A stretch of DNA of 64,000 nucleotides from Thermosipho japonicus (GTDB lineage Bacteria; Thermotogota; Thermotogae; Thermotogales; Fervidobacteriaceae). The stretch spans positions 248,001 through 312,000 of the forward strand of contig NZ_JACHEX010000001.1 of NCBI RefSeq assembly GCF_014201655.1, given 5' to 3'. The translations under genes and the position numbers were made by a program. The notes below the pieces were generated by a model that had not been told where the DNA came from, did no database searches, and saw only the letters and a list, made by a program, of their open reading frames with translations. Of the stretch, positions 56,471-63,287 are shown piece by piece; position 1 is the stretch's first letter, and every line of letters starts with the position of its first letter.

Positions 56471-57566
56471 TTTCTAGTTCCTCCAATTTATCAAGAATCT
56501 CTTCTTCTTTGATGTAAATTTTTATATTAGGATTAAATGATTTTCTTAGAAAATTTTCAATACGTTTGATTGAATTTGCACAACTTCCATTTAATAGAGT
56601 TATAAAAAGTCCGTAAGAATATAAATCTAAAACAAGATTACCACCAACGTGGAAATCAGCAGCAATTGTTTTGACATAATTTTTTCCCTTAAAAATGTCA
56701 AACGCCATAAGTTTTAATTCGTCGTTAGCCAAAATGGTTTTCATTGTTTTTTCCAACTTTTCGGGATCAATATTTTGGTTTGAAAACTCAATAAATACCA
56801 TTTCACGCCATTCTTGAAGTTTTTCAATTTTGATTAATTCATTTCCATAAGATGAGGTGATATTAAAAATTGTGTCCCTGACTATATCAAAATCATAACC
56901 ATAAAATGTGACTTTACCATTGTTATAAATATAAAGATAAACTACATCTTCATTATTATCATCAATTCTGAATTTACCTTTTACGAAATTCATGGGAATA
57001 CCATATTGTTTTAGTTCATTAGTTTTCTTGGCTAAATATGAAGGTGATTTTGAACTAAATGCAATATCAAAATTTTCTTCATCATCTAAAAGATCCGCAC
57101 TAAATTCACTTGATACTTCAATTCTATAAGCTTCATATTCATCAGCTATTTTGTTTACATTTAGCCATTGAAAATCAAAAAAAGAAGAAGAATTAACTAA
57201 TTTTTTAATAGCAGAATCACTTTCTTGTGATTGCGAAAAAGTAAAAACAGGAATAAATCTAAATCTTATATCACTATTTTCATAGAAAAGATAAGGATCA
57301 ACAAACAATTCCACTTTACCATCATTTATAATCAAAATCTCTTTGCTATTGTCAAAATGAATATCTGCTTTGTAGAATGTACGTTTTATTTCTTTTATAA
57401 TCAAATCAAACAGTTCATTTTCAGATAATCCGGGATAAGTTTCTAATATATATGATTTCGGAATTCCCGATTCATATTCTAATTTATGAATTTTTTTTCC
57501 ATGTATAGACTCTTCCATATACATATCAATAGTTTTATATAAATTTTCCCTGTTAGTAATTTTCAT
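56457..57566 (-). CDS. Unrecognised cargo protein, partner of the nuclease-like protein
   Basis: This 369-residue acidic protein has no recognised domain. It contains strand-rich stretches (KEILIINDGKVELFVDPYL; VVYLYIYNNGKVTFYGYD) suggesting repeated beta units, and a C-terminal helical region (SIKRIENFLRKSF). ATG 57566 follows AGAGGGTGAT. It is first in the operon and overlaps the nuclease-like gene by 14 bases, so both are made together. A sensor or specificity role is possible. Base composition is more AT-rich than the structural genes, which suggests separate origin. Confidence 0.65.
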   Translation of the reverse strand: MKITNRENLYKTIDMYMEESIHGKKIHKLEYESGIPKSYILETYPGLSENELFDLIIKEIKRTFYKADIHFDNSKEILIINDGKVELFVDPYLFYENSDIRFRFIPVFTFSQSQESDSAIKKLVNSSSFFDFQWLNVNKIADEYEAYRIEVSSEFSADLLDDEENFDIAFSSKSPSYLAKKTNELKQYGIPMNFVKGKFRIDDNNEDVVYLYIYNNGKVTFYGYDFDIVRDTIFNITSSYGNELIKIEKLQEWREMVFIEFSNQNIDPEKLEKTMKTILANDELKLMAFDIFKGKNYVKTIAADFHVGGNLVLDLYSYGLFITLLNGSCANSIKRIENFLRKSFNPNIKIYIKEEEILDKLEELEIGTT

Positions 57567-57583
57567 ACAAATCACCCTCTAAA

Positions 57584-57612
57584 AAATTATACCAAAAAAA
57601 TTTCAGATTTTA
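57584..57612 (-). promoter_or_regulatory. Promoter of the two-gene cargo operon
   Basis: A minus-strand TATAAT lies 18-24 bases before the start of the first cargo gene, with TTAAAA about 16 bases further upstream. This gives the operon its own transcription start, independent of early and late phage promoters. Confidence 0.6.
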
Positions 57613-57758
57613 ACATAAATTTATAAAGATAAAATTTGGTTTTCACCCAACTATAAAAAAGAGTAAACAATGCAGTTATTAAATTGCAAAAAAGACTTTT
57701 CGCCCCTTATAGTGCTTTTTTGTAATATGTAATATTCGAATATTTGTTTTATGTTAAT

Positions 57759-57787
57759 TTAACAATAGAGCATCTATATTGTATAAT
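57759..57787 (+). promoter_or_regulatory. Near-consensus promoter of the TAG-interrupted small gene
   Basis: TTAACA (57759-57764), 17 bases, TATAAT (57782-57787): five of six and six of six matches to sigma-A boxes. It lies 21 bases before the ATG at 57809. Such a promoter would be active in the lysogen without phage factors. Confidence 0.8.
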
Positions 57788-57808
57788 AATAAATTGGAGG
57801 TGATAAAA

Positions 57809-58080
57809 ATGTATAAAAAAACTGTAATTATTGTGATTTTATAGGTTCTGATAATAATCAAACCACTAATTGTAACACTTATTAACGGTAACAACATATT
57901 AAAAGATATCGAATGTGTTACAGCATAGGTTAGTGAACTCATTTCTACAACTGACATCATAGAGAACATCTATTCATAGATAGAAGAATTGTAGAAAATT
58001 ATATACCAACAAACAAAAAAAGAATTACTGCAACAATCTAAAAACAAACGTAAAAAGCGATTAATCAAAAAAAGGTCACC
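57809..58080 (+). pseudogene. Small membrane/coiled-coil gene interrupted by four in-frame TAG codons
   Basis: A near-consensus promoter, GGAGGTG 6 bases before ATG 57809, and a terminator at 58084-58106 frame a reading frame without TAA or TGA. It contains TAG at 57842, 57926, 57977 and 57992. If TAG is read as Gln, the product (about 90 residues) has a hydrophobic N-terminus (KKTVIIVIL, then VLIIIKPLIVTLI), a coiled coil (VSELIST...IEEL.KIIYQQ) and a basic tail (KNKRKKRLIKK). Four CAA codons are intact; no CAG is present. The frame runs into the terminator without a stop. TAG ends other genes in this phage, so the strict reading is an 11-residue peptide. Decayed gene or amber read-through are both open. 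Confidence 0.6.
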
Positions 58081-58083
58081 TCC

Positions 58084-58106
58084 CCCGGCTTTGCCCGGGT
58101 TTTTAT
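58084..58106 (+). terminator. Terminator of the TAG-interrupted gene
   Basis: CCCGG / CCGGG arms with a short loop are followed by TTTTTATT on the plus strand. It ends the short transcript from the promoter at 57759. Confidence 0.85.
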
Positions 58107-58107
58107 T

Positions 58108-58138
58108 CCAAAAAAACAAAACCGGGCCATGCCCGGCA
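58108..58138 (-). terminator. Terminator of the early phage operon
   Basis: CCGGGC / GCCCGG arms around CAT, followed on the minus strand by TTTTGTTTTTTT, lie about 35 bases after the stop of the regulator gene. It isolates the early operon from the cargo segment. Confidence 0.9.
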
Positions 58139-58172
58139 TTTTCGCATACTTATAGATTCTATGGAAATTATA

Positions 58173-58652
58173 TCATTTTTGTGGGGGTTTGTCAATATAA
58201 GACACTTTCTCAGCCAATTTTTCCACACCTTCTTGCACATATGTCCAAACTGTTTTTTCATTAAGATTCATCTTTTGTGCAATTTCCCTATATGACAATG
58301 TTTTATATTTTAGGCCTGAGCACTCTACAGAATTACAAAGTTCAAAATCGTGATTTATAATTCTCCAGAATATTGCTTCTCGTTGCCTTAATGGAAGCAA
58401 CTGAAGCCAATACTCAATCCGCCTGATTTTGTTCCACATTCTACGCTTCTTTTCTATCGTGAGTTCATCTAGAATTTCTGGAGAATGCATTGAATTTTTA
58501 TTAAATATTACTACTGCTCCATTTTTAAGTGTAAATTGTATAATAATTTCGCCATTTACAAAATCTAAATGAATTTTCCTTTTTAAAATTTCCTGCCAAT
58601 AACTTTTGTACCTTTGAAGTTCTTTAATGATATAATCCGAAGTAGAAACCAT
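58173..58652 (-). CDS. Sigma-region-4-like phage regulator (ArpU-like)
   Basis: In this 159-residue protein the C-terminal 70 residues form a sigma-70 region 4-like helix-turn-helix (LLPLRQREAIFWRI, then LSYREIAQKMNLNEKTVW). Position at the end of the early operon fits the late transcription regulators called ArpU-like in many firmicute phages. It probably turns on the late genes starting near 55,250. GGGGGG before ATG 58652 is the ribosome site. Confidence 0.78.
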   Translation of the reverse strand: MVSTSDYIIKELQRYKSYWQEILKRKIHLDFVNGEIIIQFTLKNGAVVIFNKNSMHSPEILDELTIEKKRRMWNKIRRIEYWLQLLPLRQREAIFWRIINHDFELCNSVECSGLKYKTLSYREIAQKMNLNEKTVWTYVQEGVEKLAEKVSYIDKPPQK

Positions 58653-58673
58653 GAACCCCCCCCTTTCGGCTGG

Positions 58674-58904
58674 CTAATAAGCCAGTTTTTCTTTTAGCTT
58701 TACCTTCTGAATATCACCTTCCAACTGTATTGTTATTATTACGTTTCTAATTGATCTAATATCTATAGCATTTTCATCATCTAAATTAATTAATGTTGGA
58801 ACAAGTAGCTTATTTAAGAGTTTTGTTGCTGTGTCTATATCTTCCGTGTGAATAACAAGTTTGTTTGTTGTTATTCCTACTGAGTATTTTCTTGAACTGC
58901 CCAT
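58674..58904 (-). CDS. Small early phage protein, unknown
   Basis: This 76-residue protein has regular beta/alpha pattern (VGITTNKLVIHTEDIDTATKLL; IRNVIITIQLEGD) and no known motif. Its ATG 58904 follows AAGGGGGGAAGG. It starts inside the preceding reading frame, 95 bases before that frame ends, in the +1 frame. The better codon pattern in the overlap belongs to this gene. Confidence 0.65.
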   Translation of the reverse strand: MGSSRKYSVGITTNKLVIHTEDIDTATKLLNKLLVPTLINLDDENAIDIRSIRNVIITIQLEGDIQKVKLKEKLAY

Positions 58905-59019
58905 AATTTCCTTCCCCCCTTACAATTATAGTCACATCTTCAAAATCTATTTTCATTAGTTCATTCATAAATTGTAGTAACTTACTTTTTCTTTTAAAAC
59001 TTACGCCCTCAACCCACAT
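58810..59019 (-). CDS. Small early phage reading frame overlapping the next gene
   Basis: This 69-residue frame has a convincing start (AAAGGAGGG, ATG 59019, overlapping the previous stop as TAATG). Residues 1-38 look protein-like (FKRKSKLLQFMNELMKIDFED, VTIIVRG). The last 30 residues overlap the following gene and look like a shadow. A one-base change in the G6 run at about 58914 would join it in frame to that gene. It may be a natural overlapping gene or a broken fusion. Confidence 0.5.
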   Translation of the reverse strand: MWVEGVSFKRKSKLLQFMNELMKIDFEDVTIIVRGEGNYGQFKKILSRNNNKQTCYSHGRYRHSNKTLK

Positions 59020-59177
59020 TATTTCCCTCCTTTCTTTATTTTTTCTGCAAGAACTCCGTTGATAATTTGTTGAGCTATTTCTAATTTTACTTTTGTTACT
59101 TTGTCAAAACCTTTCTTTGCTTTTAACAACTTCGCTAATGCATTCGCTATTTTTCCCAACTCCATTACTAAATTCAT
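59019..59177 (-). CDS. Small helical early phage protein
   Basis: This 52-residue reading frame runs from ATG 59177 to TAA 59019, with GAGGAGA before the start. It is rich in Lys, Leu and Ala and would form one or two amphipathic helices (ELGKIANALAKLLKAKK). No known function. It lies between ssb and the overlapping pair, in the early operon. Confidence 0.6.
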   Translation of the reverse strand: MNLVMELGKIANALAKLLKAKKGFDKVTKVKLEIAQQIINGVLAEKIKKGGK

Positions 59178-59214
59178 GCTTTCTCCTCACTTTAATTTAT
59201 AATTTTTTAACTTA

Positions 59215-59541
59215 TCAAAATGGTGGTGCATCAACTAATTCTTCCTCTTTCTGCTTCTTTGTTAGCTGTTTGATGGTATTTGCCCAGATATCCCAATATG
59301 TTTTGCCATTGTAAAGTCTTGATTGTGGCTCACCAATTACCATTACAAGATCTCCTTTTTCAATCCCTTTATCTACCCATTCCATTGTTGTCTTGACATT
59401 GAACCAGTCTGTTTCTTCATTGTTACCCCTTTTTCTGTTAACTGCTACGGTAAAATTAGTTATCTTCTTCCCGGTTTTAGTGTAATTACTTACTATACTT
59501 CCAACGTGCCCAAGTATGGTAATTTGTGCATAGCTAGGCAT
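59215..59541 (-). CDS. ssb: Phage single-stranded DNA-binding protein
   Basis: This 108-residue protein has one OB fold (QITILGHVGSIVSNYT; ITNFTVAVNRK; DWFNVKTTMEW; DLVMVIGEPQSRLYNGKTYW) and the acidic C-terminal tip EEELVDAPPF used to bind partner proteins. It is shorter than host SSB, as usual in phages. It follows the helicase loader gene and coats ssDNA at the phage replication fork. Its start ATG 59541 overlaps the previous stop. Confidence 0.93.
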   Translation of the reverse strand: MPSYAQITILGHVGSIVSNYTKTGKKITNFTVAVNRKRGNNEETDWFNVKTTMEWVDKGIEKGDLVMVIGEPQSRLYNGKTYWDIWANTIKQLTKKQKEEELVDAPPF

Positions 59542-60125
59542 TATTTTTCACCCCTTTCTAATTCTTTCTTTTCTTCAGGTACAAATAACGCAGGAGCGGA
59601 AGATTTTGGAGCAAAAGATGCTGCAAGTGCTTGCACTAACGCAGCAAGTTGTGGATTTTGTATTGCTTCTGCAGTTTTTTCGCGATTCTTGAAATTCTCG
59701 TAAATTCTCATAAAGTGCGCCCTTACCACCCCTTTTGTTTCTTCAGTCATATCGCATAGTGTATGCCAACCTATCGCATTTTTGGCAGCTTCCACTTTCC
59801 AATCGTCATAGTGTGGTTCGTTGTAATATCCTCTTGAATGAATGTCCAGATATACCATGGTCCAGGCTTCTTCTGGAGTAAGATCATCTTGGTGAAAAAA
59901 CTCTGTGGCTTTTTCCCGGATTTCAGAAATAGTTGGAGCAAATTTCTGGGTCTTAACCAAAACTTCTATGGCATACTTAAATTGTTCATCAGTTAAATCA
60001 GCTAGCATTTTGTACCATTGTTCGCTTAAAAATTTATCTGTGGTAATTCTTTCAAGTTTTTCATACACGCTTGCAAGTAATGCTATACCAGCGGCAAAAG
60101 TCTTTTTACTAAGCACTTTCTTCAC
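59541..60125 (-). CDS. Putative replicative helicase loader (SPP1 G39P-like)
   Basis: In this 194-residue protein, residues 1-75 (FAAGIALLASVYEKLERI, WYKMLADLTDEQFKYAIEVLV, FAPTISEIREKA) match the helical fold pattern of the phage loader/inhibitor family typified by SPP1 G39P. The rest is a helical extension and flexible tail. It would bring the host replicative helicase to the phage origin; no phage helicase is encoded in the window. It overlaps the initiator gene by 17 bases and ssb by 1. Confidence 0.75.
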   Translation of the reverse strand: MKKVLSKKTFAAGIALLASVYEKLERITTDKFLSEQWYKMLADLTDEQFKYAIEVLVKTQKFAPTISEIREKATEFFHQDDLTPEEAWTMVYLDIHSRGYYNEPHYDDWKVEAAKNAIGWHTLCDMTEETKGVVRAHFMRIYENFKNREKTAEAIQNPQLAALVQALAASFAPKSSAPALFVPEEKKELERGEK

Positions 60126-60957
60126 CTTCTTCCAGGAATTGTTTTAATCCCGTAAGTTTACTTGCAAAACCAGCGGGCTGTTTTCTCTTTTTGGAGCGTT
60201 TACCAAACACCCCTTTTAGCAAGGGCTCAACTACATACTCAAAACCCTGCTCTTTCATCACTTCCGCTTTTGTTTTTGCAAGGGTTACTATTGCGTTTTT
60301 TATTTGCGCTGGATAACAGTCGTGCAAGACTTGCGATACTAATGGAAGCCATTTAGGATCAAATGGACCTATTAATGTACGCCAAGTATCTACTATGTCT
60401 TTTTTTCTTTCGTCTAGGTTGAGATACCACTTTGGTGGATTGTCCGCGACAGGTGTCGCAGAAACTACGTTAGTAGTTTCTATATTATTATTAATATCTA
60501 TACTCTCTTCTCTATATTCTTTATTCTTATTACGTGTCTCACTTACCGTCTCACTTAGTGTCTCATTTAGTGTCTCACTTACCGTCTCATTTACCGTCTC
60601 TGTGAGAGACACTTTATTAACCGTCTCATTTAGTGTCTCTGTCTGAGACAGTTTCCTGAATATTTTTCCTAAAGAGTACGTTGCATAATTCCTTTTTCCT
60701 TTCCCATTTTCAAAATCAATTAGTCCTATTTGTTTTAATCTGTTTCTTATACGGTATATTTCTGCACGTGAGATGCCTGATAATATTTCCAGTTTGCGGC
60801 TTCCGATTTGGACGGACGAACTGAGTAAATCGTTATTCTCCACCCTTGTCCTGTTAATTTCGGACAAGATGGCAAAGAATAAACCAATCTCAGTTGCGTT
60901 TAGGTCCAAATCCTGACGAAGCCTCCAAAACTGGTTAAAAACTGTGGCTAATTGCAT
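60109..60957 (-). CDS. Phage replication initiator, winged-helix, with iterons inside the gene
   Basis: In this 282-residue protein, residues 1-95 form a winged helix (ATEIGLFFAILSEINR; LEILSGISRAEIYRIRNRLKQIGLI). A low-complexity linker of Thr-Glu-Thr-Val-type units (about 105-140) is encoded by 12-bp iterons. The C-terminal domain (about 175-270) is helical. The arrangement parallels SPP1 G38P and lambda O, whose origins lie inside their own genes. It should bind its iterons, open DNA and recruit the loader encoded next. GGTGATACC precedes ATG 60957. Confidence 0.8.
   Translation of the reverse strand: MQLATVFNQFWRLRQDLDLNATEIGLFFAILSEINRTRVENNDLLSSSVQIGSRKLEILSGISRAEIYRIRNRLKQIGLIDFENGKGKRNYATYSLGKIFRKLSQTETLNETVNKVSLTETVNETVSETLNETLSETVSETRNKNKEYREESIDINNNIETTNVVSATPVADNPPKWYLNLDERKKDIVDTWRTLIGPFDPKWLPLVSQVLHDCYPAQIKNAIVTLAKTKAEVMKEQGFEYVVEPLLKGVFGKRSKKRKQPAGFASKLTGLKQFLEEGEESA
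60470..60650. repeat. Candidate phage replication origin: 12-bp iterons beside an AT-rich stretch
   Basis: Five head-to-tail 12-bp repeats of type GTCTCAYTTASY (where the last bases are CC or GT) occupy 60536-60595. A sixth unit forms an inverted repeat (GTCTC-N5-GAGAC, 60596-60610). One more copy lies at 60623-60634, followed by a second inverted unit (60635-60649). A strongly AT-rich stretch with TATTATTATTAATAT lies alongside at 60480-60500. The repeats are in frame, each adding four residues to the initiator. This is the classic make-up of an in-gene theta origin. Confidence 0.78.
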
Positions 60958-60981
60958 TCGGTATCACCTCTTTTTAAATAA

Positions 60982-61005
60982 TCCCCACCCCAATATGGGG
61001 TAGGG
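60982..61005 (-). terminator. Hairpin between the recombination-type gene and the initiator gene
   Basis: Arms of type CCCTACCCC / GGGGTGGGG with a 5-base loop lie just after the stop of the upstream gene. They are followed by only a weak T/A tail, so read-through into the initiator gene is expected. Confidence 0.5.
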
Positions 61006-61007
61006 AT

Positions 61008-61844
61008 TTAAAATGGTGCATCACTTAGCTCTTCATCAATTTCAGCAAACAAATTATCTTTTATATTCTTAACAGCGTCGTATTCTATAACGTTCTCTTC
61101 TTCATAGGGTTTGTATGCTTCTACATAATTTTTAGCCGTACGAATGCCGCTTAACGTATTAAGATCAAATTTTTCTTTCACATCATTCAATACGTCTTCA
61201 GGCTCCAAATGTAATTCCTTTGCACGTTTTTTCATAAGTTGCCATAATTCTGTTTTTTCTTTATAAAGTTGCTTTTCAGCCATATCTTTAACAATGTAAT
61301 ATGTGTTTTGTTGTTGGGGTTTTCCAGGCTGCTTAGGATGTTCTTCTGCAATTTCCATATCCTCTAAGTCTTGTGTAAATACATTAGAAGCCCCAAGACC
61401 AGTAAGTACTGCATCAACTAAACTTCGTTTTTTAGCAATCTTAAGGATTGAATTTTGGAAAACCCAAGGATTTTGATCCCAACCTTTTTTCTCCTTAGAG
61501 TTACAAGCACCATATCCTACTCCGATAATTTTTCCATCTTGTGCCTTTAACCTGCAAACAAATTTGTACATTATAAAAGATTCATTTTCGATTTCTTTTA
61601 TAATCTCAAACTCTGGAGTTAAATTAAACAGTCTTACAAGCTTTTCTGCACCTGATTTGTAAAGTGATGGTTTTTGGGATTCAGAATGTTGTTTTATTGG
61701 AAAACCATAGTCTACATTTTCTTCGAGTACTTCTTTTTGGAGCTTTCTAAATAGGTCATACTGATGTTTAATCTCTTTAATTGCACCTTCGTCAATTTGT
61801 AGCATAGAGCCTGTTTCTTTTTTTACTTCTAATTCTTTACTCAT
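61008..61844 (-). CDS. Conserved phage DNA-metabolism protein with SSB-like C-terminal tip
   Basis: This 278-residue protein resembles a widespread phage family: KPSLYKSGAEKLVRLF, VCRLKAQDGKIIGVGYGACNS, NSILKIAKKRSLVDAVLTGLGASNVFTQDLED. Its members lie in recombination/replication blocks; the exact activity is not established to my knowledge. The extreme C-terminus (ELSDAPF) mimics the acidic tip of SSB, which suggests docking to the same partners. ATG 61844 follows AAGGTGGAG. It overlaps the upstream gene by 8 bases. Confidence 0.7.
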   Translation of the reverse strand: MSKELEVKKETGSMLQIDEGAIKEIKHQYDLFRKLQKEVLEENVDYGFPIKQHSESQKPSLYKSGAEKLVRLFNLTPEFEIIKEIENESFIMYKFVCRLKAQDGKIIGVGYGACNSKEKKGWDQNPWVFQNSILKIAKKRSLVDAVLTGLGASNVFTQDLEDMEIAEEHPKQPGKPQQQNTYYIVKDMAEKQLYKEKTELWQLMKKRAKELHLEPEDVLNDVKEKFDLNTLSGIRTAKNYVEAYKPYEEENVIEYDAVKNIKDNLFAEIDEELSDAPF

Positions 61845-62250
61845 TATCTCCACCTTCTTCAAAAGATATGCTCATTCTTTCTTCTAGCTCAATGTGCTTT
61901 AAAACTTCCTCGACTGCTTCTTCTGGTATATCCTTCGGTAATTTTCCTTTAGATTTTGCAAACTGTATCCTGTTTAACGCTGAGAGTTTTGGTTTGTAGG
62001 TAACTGAGAAGACGTGGTTAACAAGTCCAGGATATTTTTCTGCAAGTTCCCTTGCTTTTGTGTTAGAAATCTTTGCAGAAGTAATCCACTTGATTTTTGC
62101 CCCCTCTAAGTTCAATGTGTTCTTATCTACTGGACGTTCTATATTTTCTTCAAGTATTGCTATTAATTCCTTTTTTCTGTCTTGTAGTTTCTTCATGTAT
62201 TCATTTACTTTTTTTAGTTCTGTTAAAACATTCTCAACCGTAATGGTCAT
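61837..62250 (-). CDS. Early phage protein, unknown
   Basis: This 137-residue, Lys/Glu-rich protein has an N-terminal coiled coil (LTELKKVNEYMKKLQDRKKEL), a small beta part (LNLEGAKIKWITSAK) and a helical end. It is probably involved with the recombination-type protein encoded next, since they overlap. GGAGGTGAGGGT precedes ATG 62250. No family could be named. Confidence 0.6.
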   Translation of the reverse strand: MTITVENVLTELKKVNEYMKKLQDRKKELIAILEENIERPVDKNTLNLEGAKIKWITSAKISNTKARELAEKYPGLVNHVFSVTYKPKLSALNRIQFAKSKGKLPKDIPEEAVEEVLKHIELEERMSISFEEGGDNE

Positions 62251-62498
62251 ACCCTCACCTCCACACTAACTTTTCTTAATGCTCTTCCAGAAGCCAACGC
62301 TGCTTCGTATCTAATTTCTCTTGAAAACTTATATCGAATATGTTTGAAATTCTCCATGAATTGTGCTATACTATTCTTTAGAAATGTGTTATACCATACT
62401 TTAAGGAAAAGAATTTTTACTTGCTCCCTGTGTTTTGGGGAGCTTTTTTCTATCTCTTCATCCAAGGTTCTTAAAAAATCCTCGTAAAGTTTACTCAT
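62247..62498 (-). CDS. Early phage protein, unknown
   Basis: This 83-residue basic helical protein (YEDFLRTLDEEIEKSS; AQFMENFKHIRYKFS) has no known motif. AGGAGGCGAG precedes ATG 62498, and its stop overlaps the next start (ATGA). It is a member of the early operon. Confidence 0.6.
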   Translation of the reverse strand: MSKLYEDFLRTLDEEIEKSSPKHREQVKILFLKVWYNTFLKNSIAQFMENFKHIRYKFSREIRYEAALASGRALRKVSVEVRV

Positions 62499-62509
62499 AA
62501 GCTCGCCTC

Positions 62510-62899
62510 CTATTTGTCAAACAATGGCATTCTACAAGCTGCCTTTCTGGTGTAATATCCGCCTTTTGGTTCGTACTGTTTCCATAAGCCATTTGCTTCA
62601 CGATTCATAAGAAGTGTTCTGACTATCTTTTCAGTAATTTTTTCAATGATTTGGTCCTGTATTTTGTCAATTTTTTCGATTTTCGAGAGTATATATCTGA
62701 GTTTTGTGCGATCCGTTGTAGTAGGATCTTCCAGCCAGGACTTAATGGTTTCTTTGAGTACATCTTCTTCATCCTCCTGTTGTAAAAATTCTTTTAGTAG
62801 TTCGTTTTTTATAACTGTCATCATTGCTATGGTTTCTGTGTTTTCTGTTACCTGTTTGCTTATTCTCTTGTGCTCCACCAGAACCTTCTGTTTTAACAT
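62510..62899 (-). CDS. Early phage protein, helical, unknown
   Basis: This 129-residue charged helical protein (ETIKSWLEDPTTTDRTKLRY; KIDKIQDQIIEKITEKIV) has a basic Cys-containing tail (TRKAACRMPLFDK). AAGGGGGCGAAG lies before ATG 62899, inside the preceding reading frame. It was not recognised. Confidence 0.6.
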   Translation of the reverse strand: MLKQKVLVEHKRISKQVTENTETIAMMTVIKNELLKEFLQQEDEEDVLKETIKSWLEDPTTTDRTKLRYILSKIEKIDKIQDQIIEKITEKIVRTLLMNREANGLWKQYEPKGGYYTRKAACRMPLFDK

Positions 62900-63011
62900 C
62901 TTCTTCGCCCCCTTTGTACAATGATGGAAAAACTAAGCGGTCAATTTCCATTCGATAACGGTCTAAAATATATTCCACAAGCACATCATAAATATCACCA
63001 AATTCACTCAT
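62769..63011 (-). CDS. Small early reading frame overlapping the next gene
   Basis: This 80-residue frame starts at ATG 63011 behind GAGGGGGCG. The first 36 residues look protein-like (FGDIYDVLVEYILDRYRMEID), but the last 43 overlap the following gene in the other frame and read as low-complexity. As with the pair at 58810-59019, a G-run (AAAGGGGGCG) sits where the next gene begins. It may be a true overlapping pair. Confidence 0.5.
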   Translation of the reverse strand: MSEFGDIYDVLVEYILDRYRMEIDRLVFPSLYKGGEEDVKTEGSGGAQENKQTGNRKHRNHSNDDSYKKRTTKRIFTTGG

Positions 63012-63217
63012 AATTTCGCCCCCTCTTTTTTAGGAAGTGCTTCGTATATTTCTTCAACTGAAACTCCGAGAACTTTTCCGAGTTTGATGATTACATCTAA
63101 AGATGGTCTTGCTCTTCCTGTTTCGTAGTGGGAAATAACTTGTTGAGAAACGCCAATTAATCTTGCAAGATCTATTTGAGATAAGTTTTTTCTTTCTCTT
63201 AATTCTTTTAAAGTCAA
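63008..63217 (-). CDS. Cro-like XRE-family regulator
   Basis: This 69-residue protein consists of one XRE helix-turn-helix (LSQIDLARLIGVSQQVISHYETG). It is first in the early operon, divergent from the CI-like repressor, so it is the Cro-like switch. The start is TTG 63217, 5 bases after AGGAGGTG; ATG 63238 would overlap that site and add residues outside the domain. It overlaps the next gene by 4 bases. Confidence 0.85.
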   Translation of the reverse strand: MTLKELRERKNLSQIDLARLIGVSQQVISHYETGRARPSLDVIIKLGKVLGVSVEEIYEALPKKEGAKL

Positions 63218-63287
63218 AGTATCACCTCCTAGTCGCATAATGCTTGGGTATTCAAAACTTTTATTCAGTTGTCAAAGACCATCACTA

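Noticed and set aside
57754-57969. A 71-residue hydrophobic frame on the minus strand opposite the TAG-interrupted gene
   Set aside because: No ribosome site or promoter in front of it; its hydrophobicity follows from being antisense to an AT-rich coding-like sequence. The plus strand has promoter, ribosome site and terminator.
60536-60649. CRISPR array
   Set aside because: The 12-bp units are contiguous without spacers, lie inside a coding frame and keep the frame.
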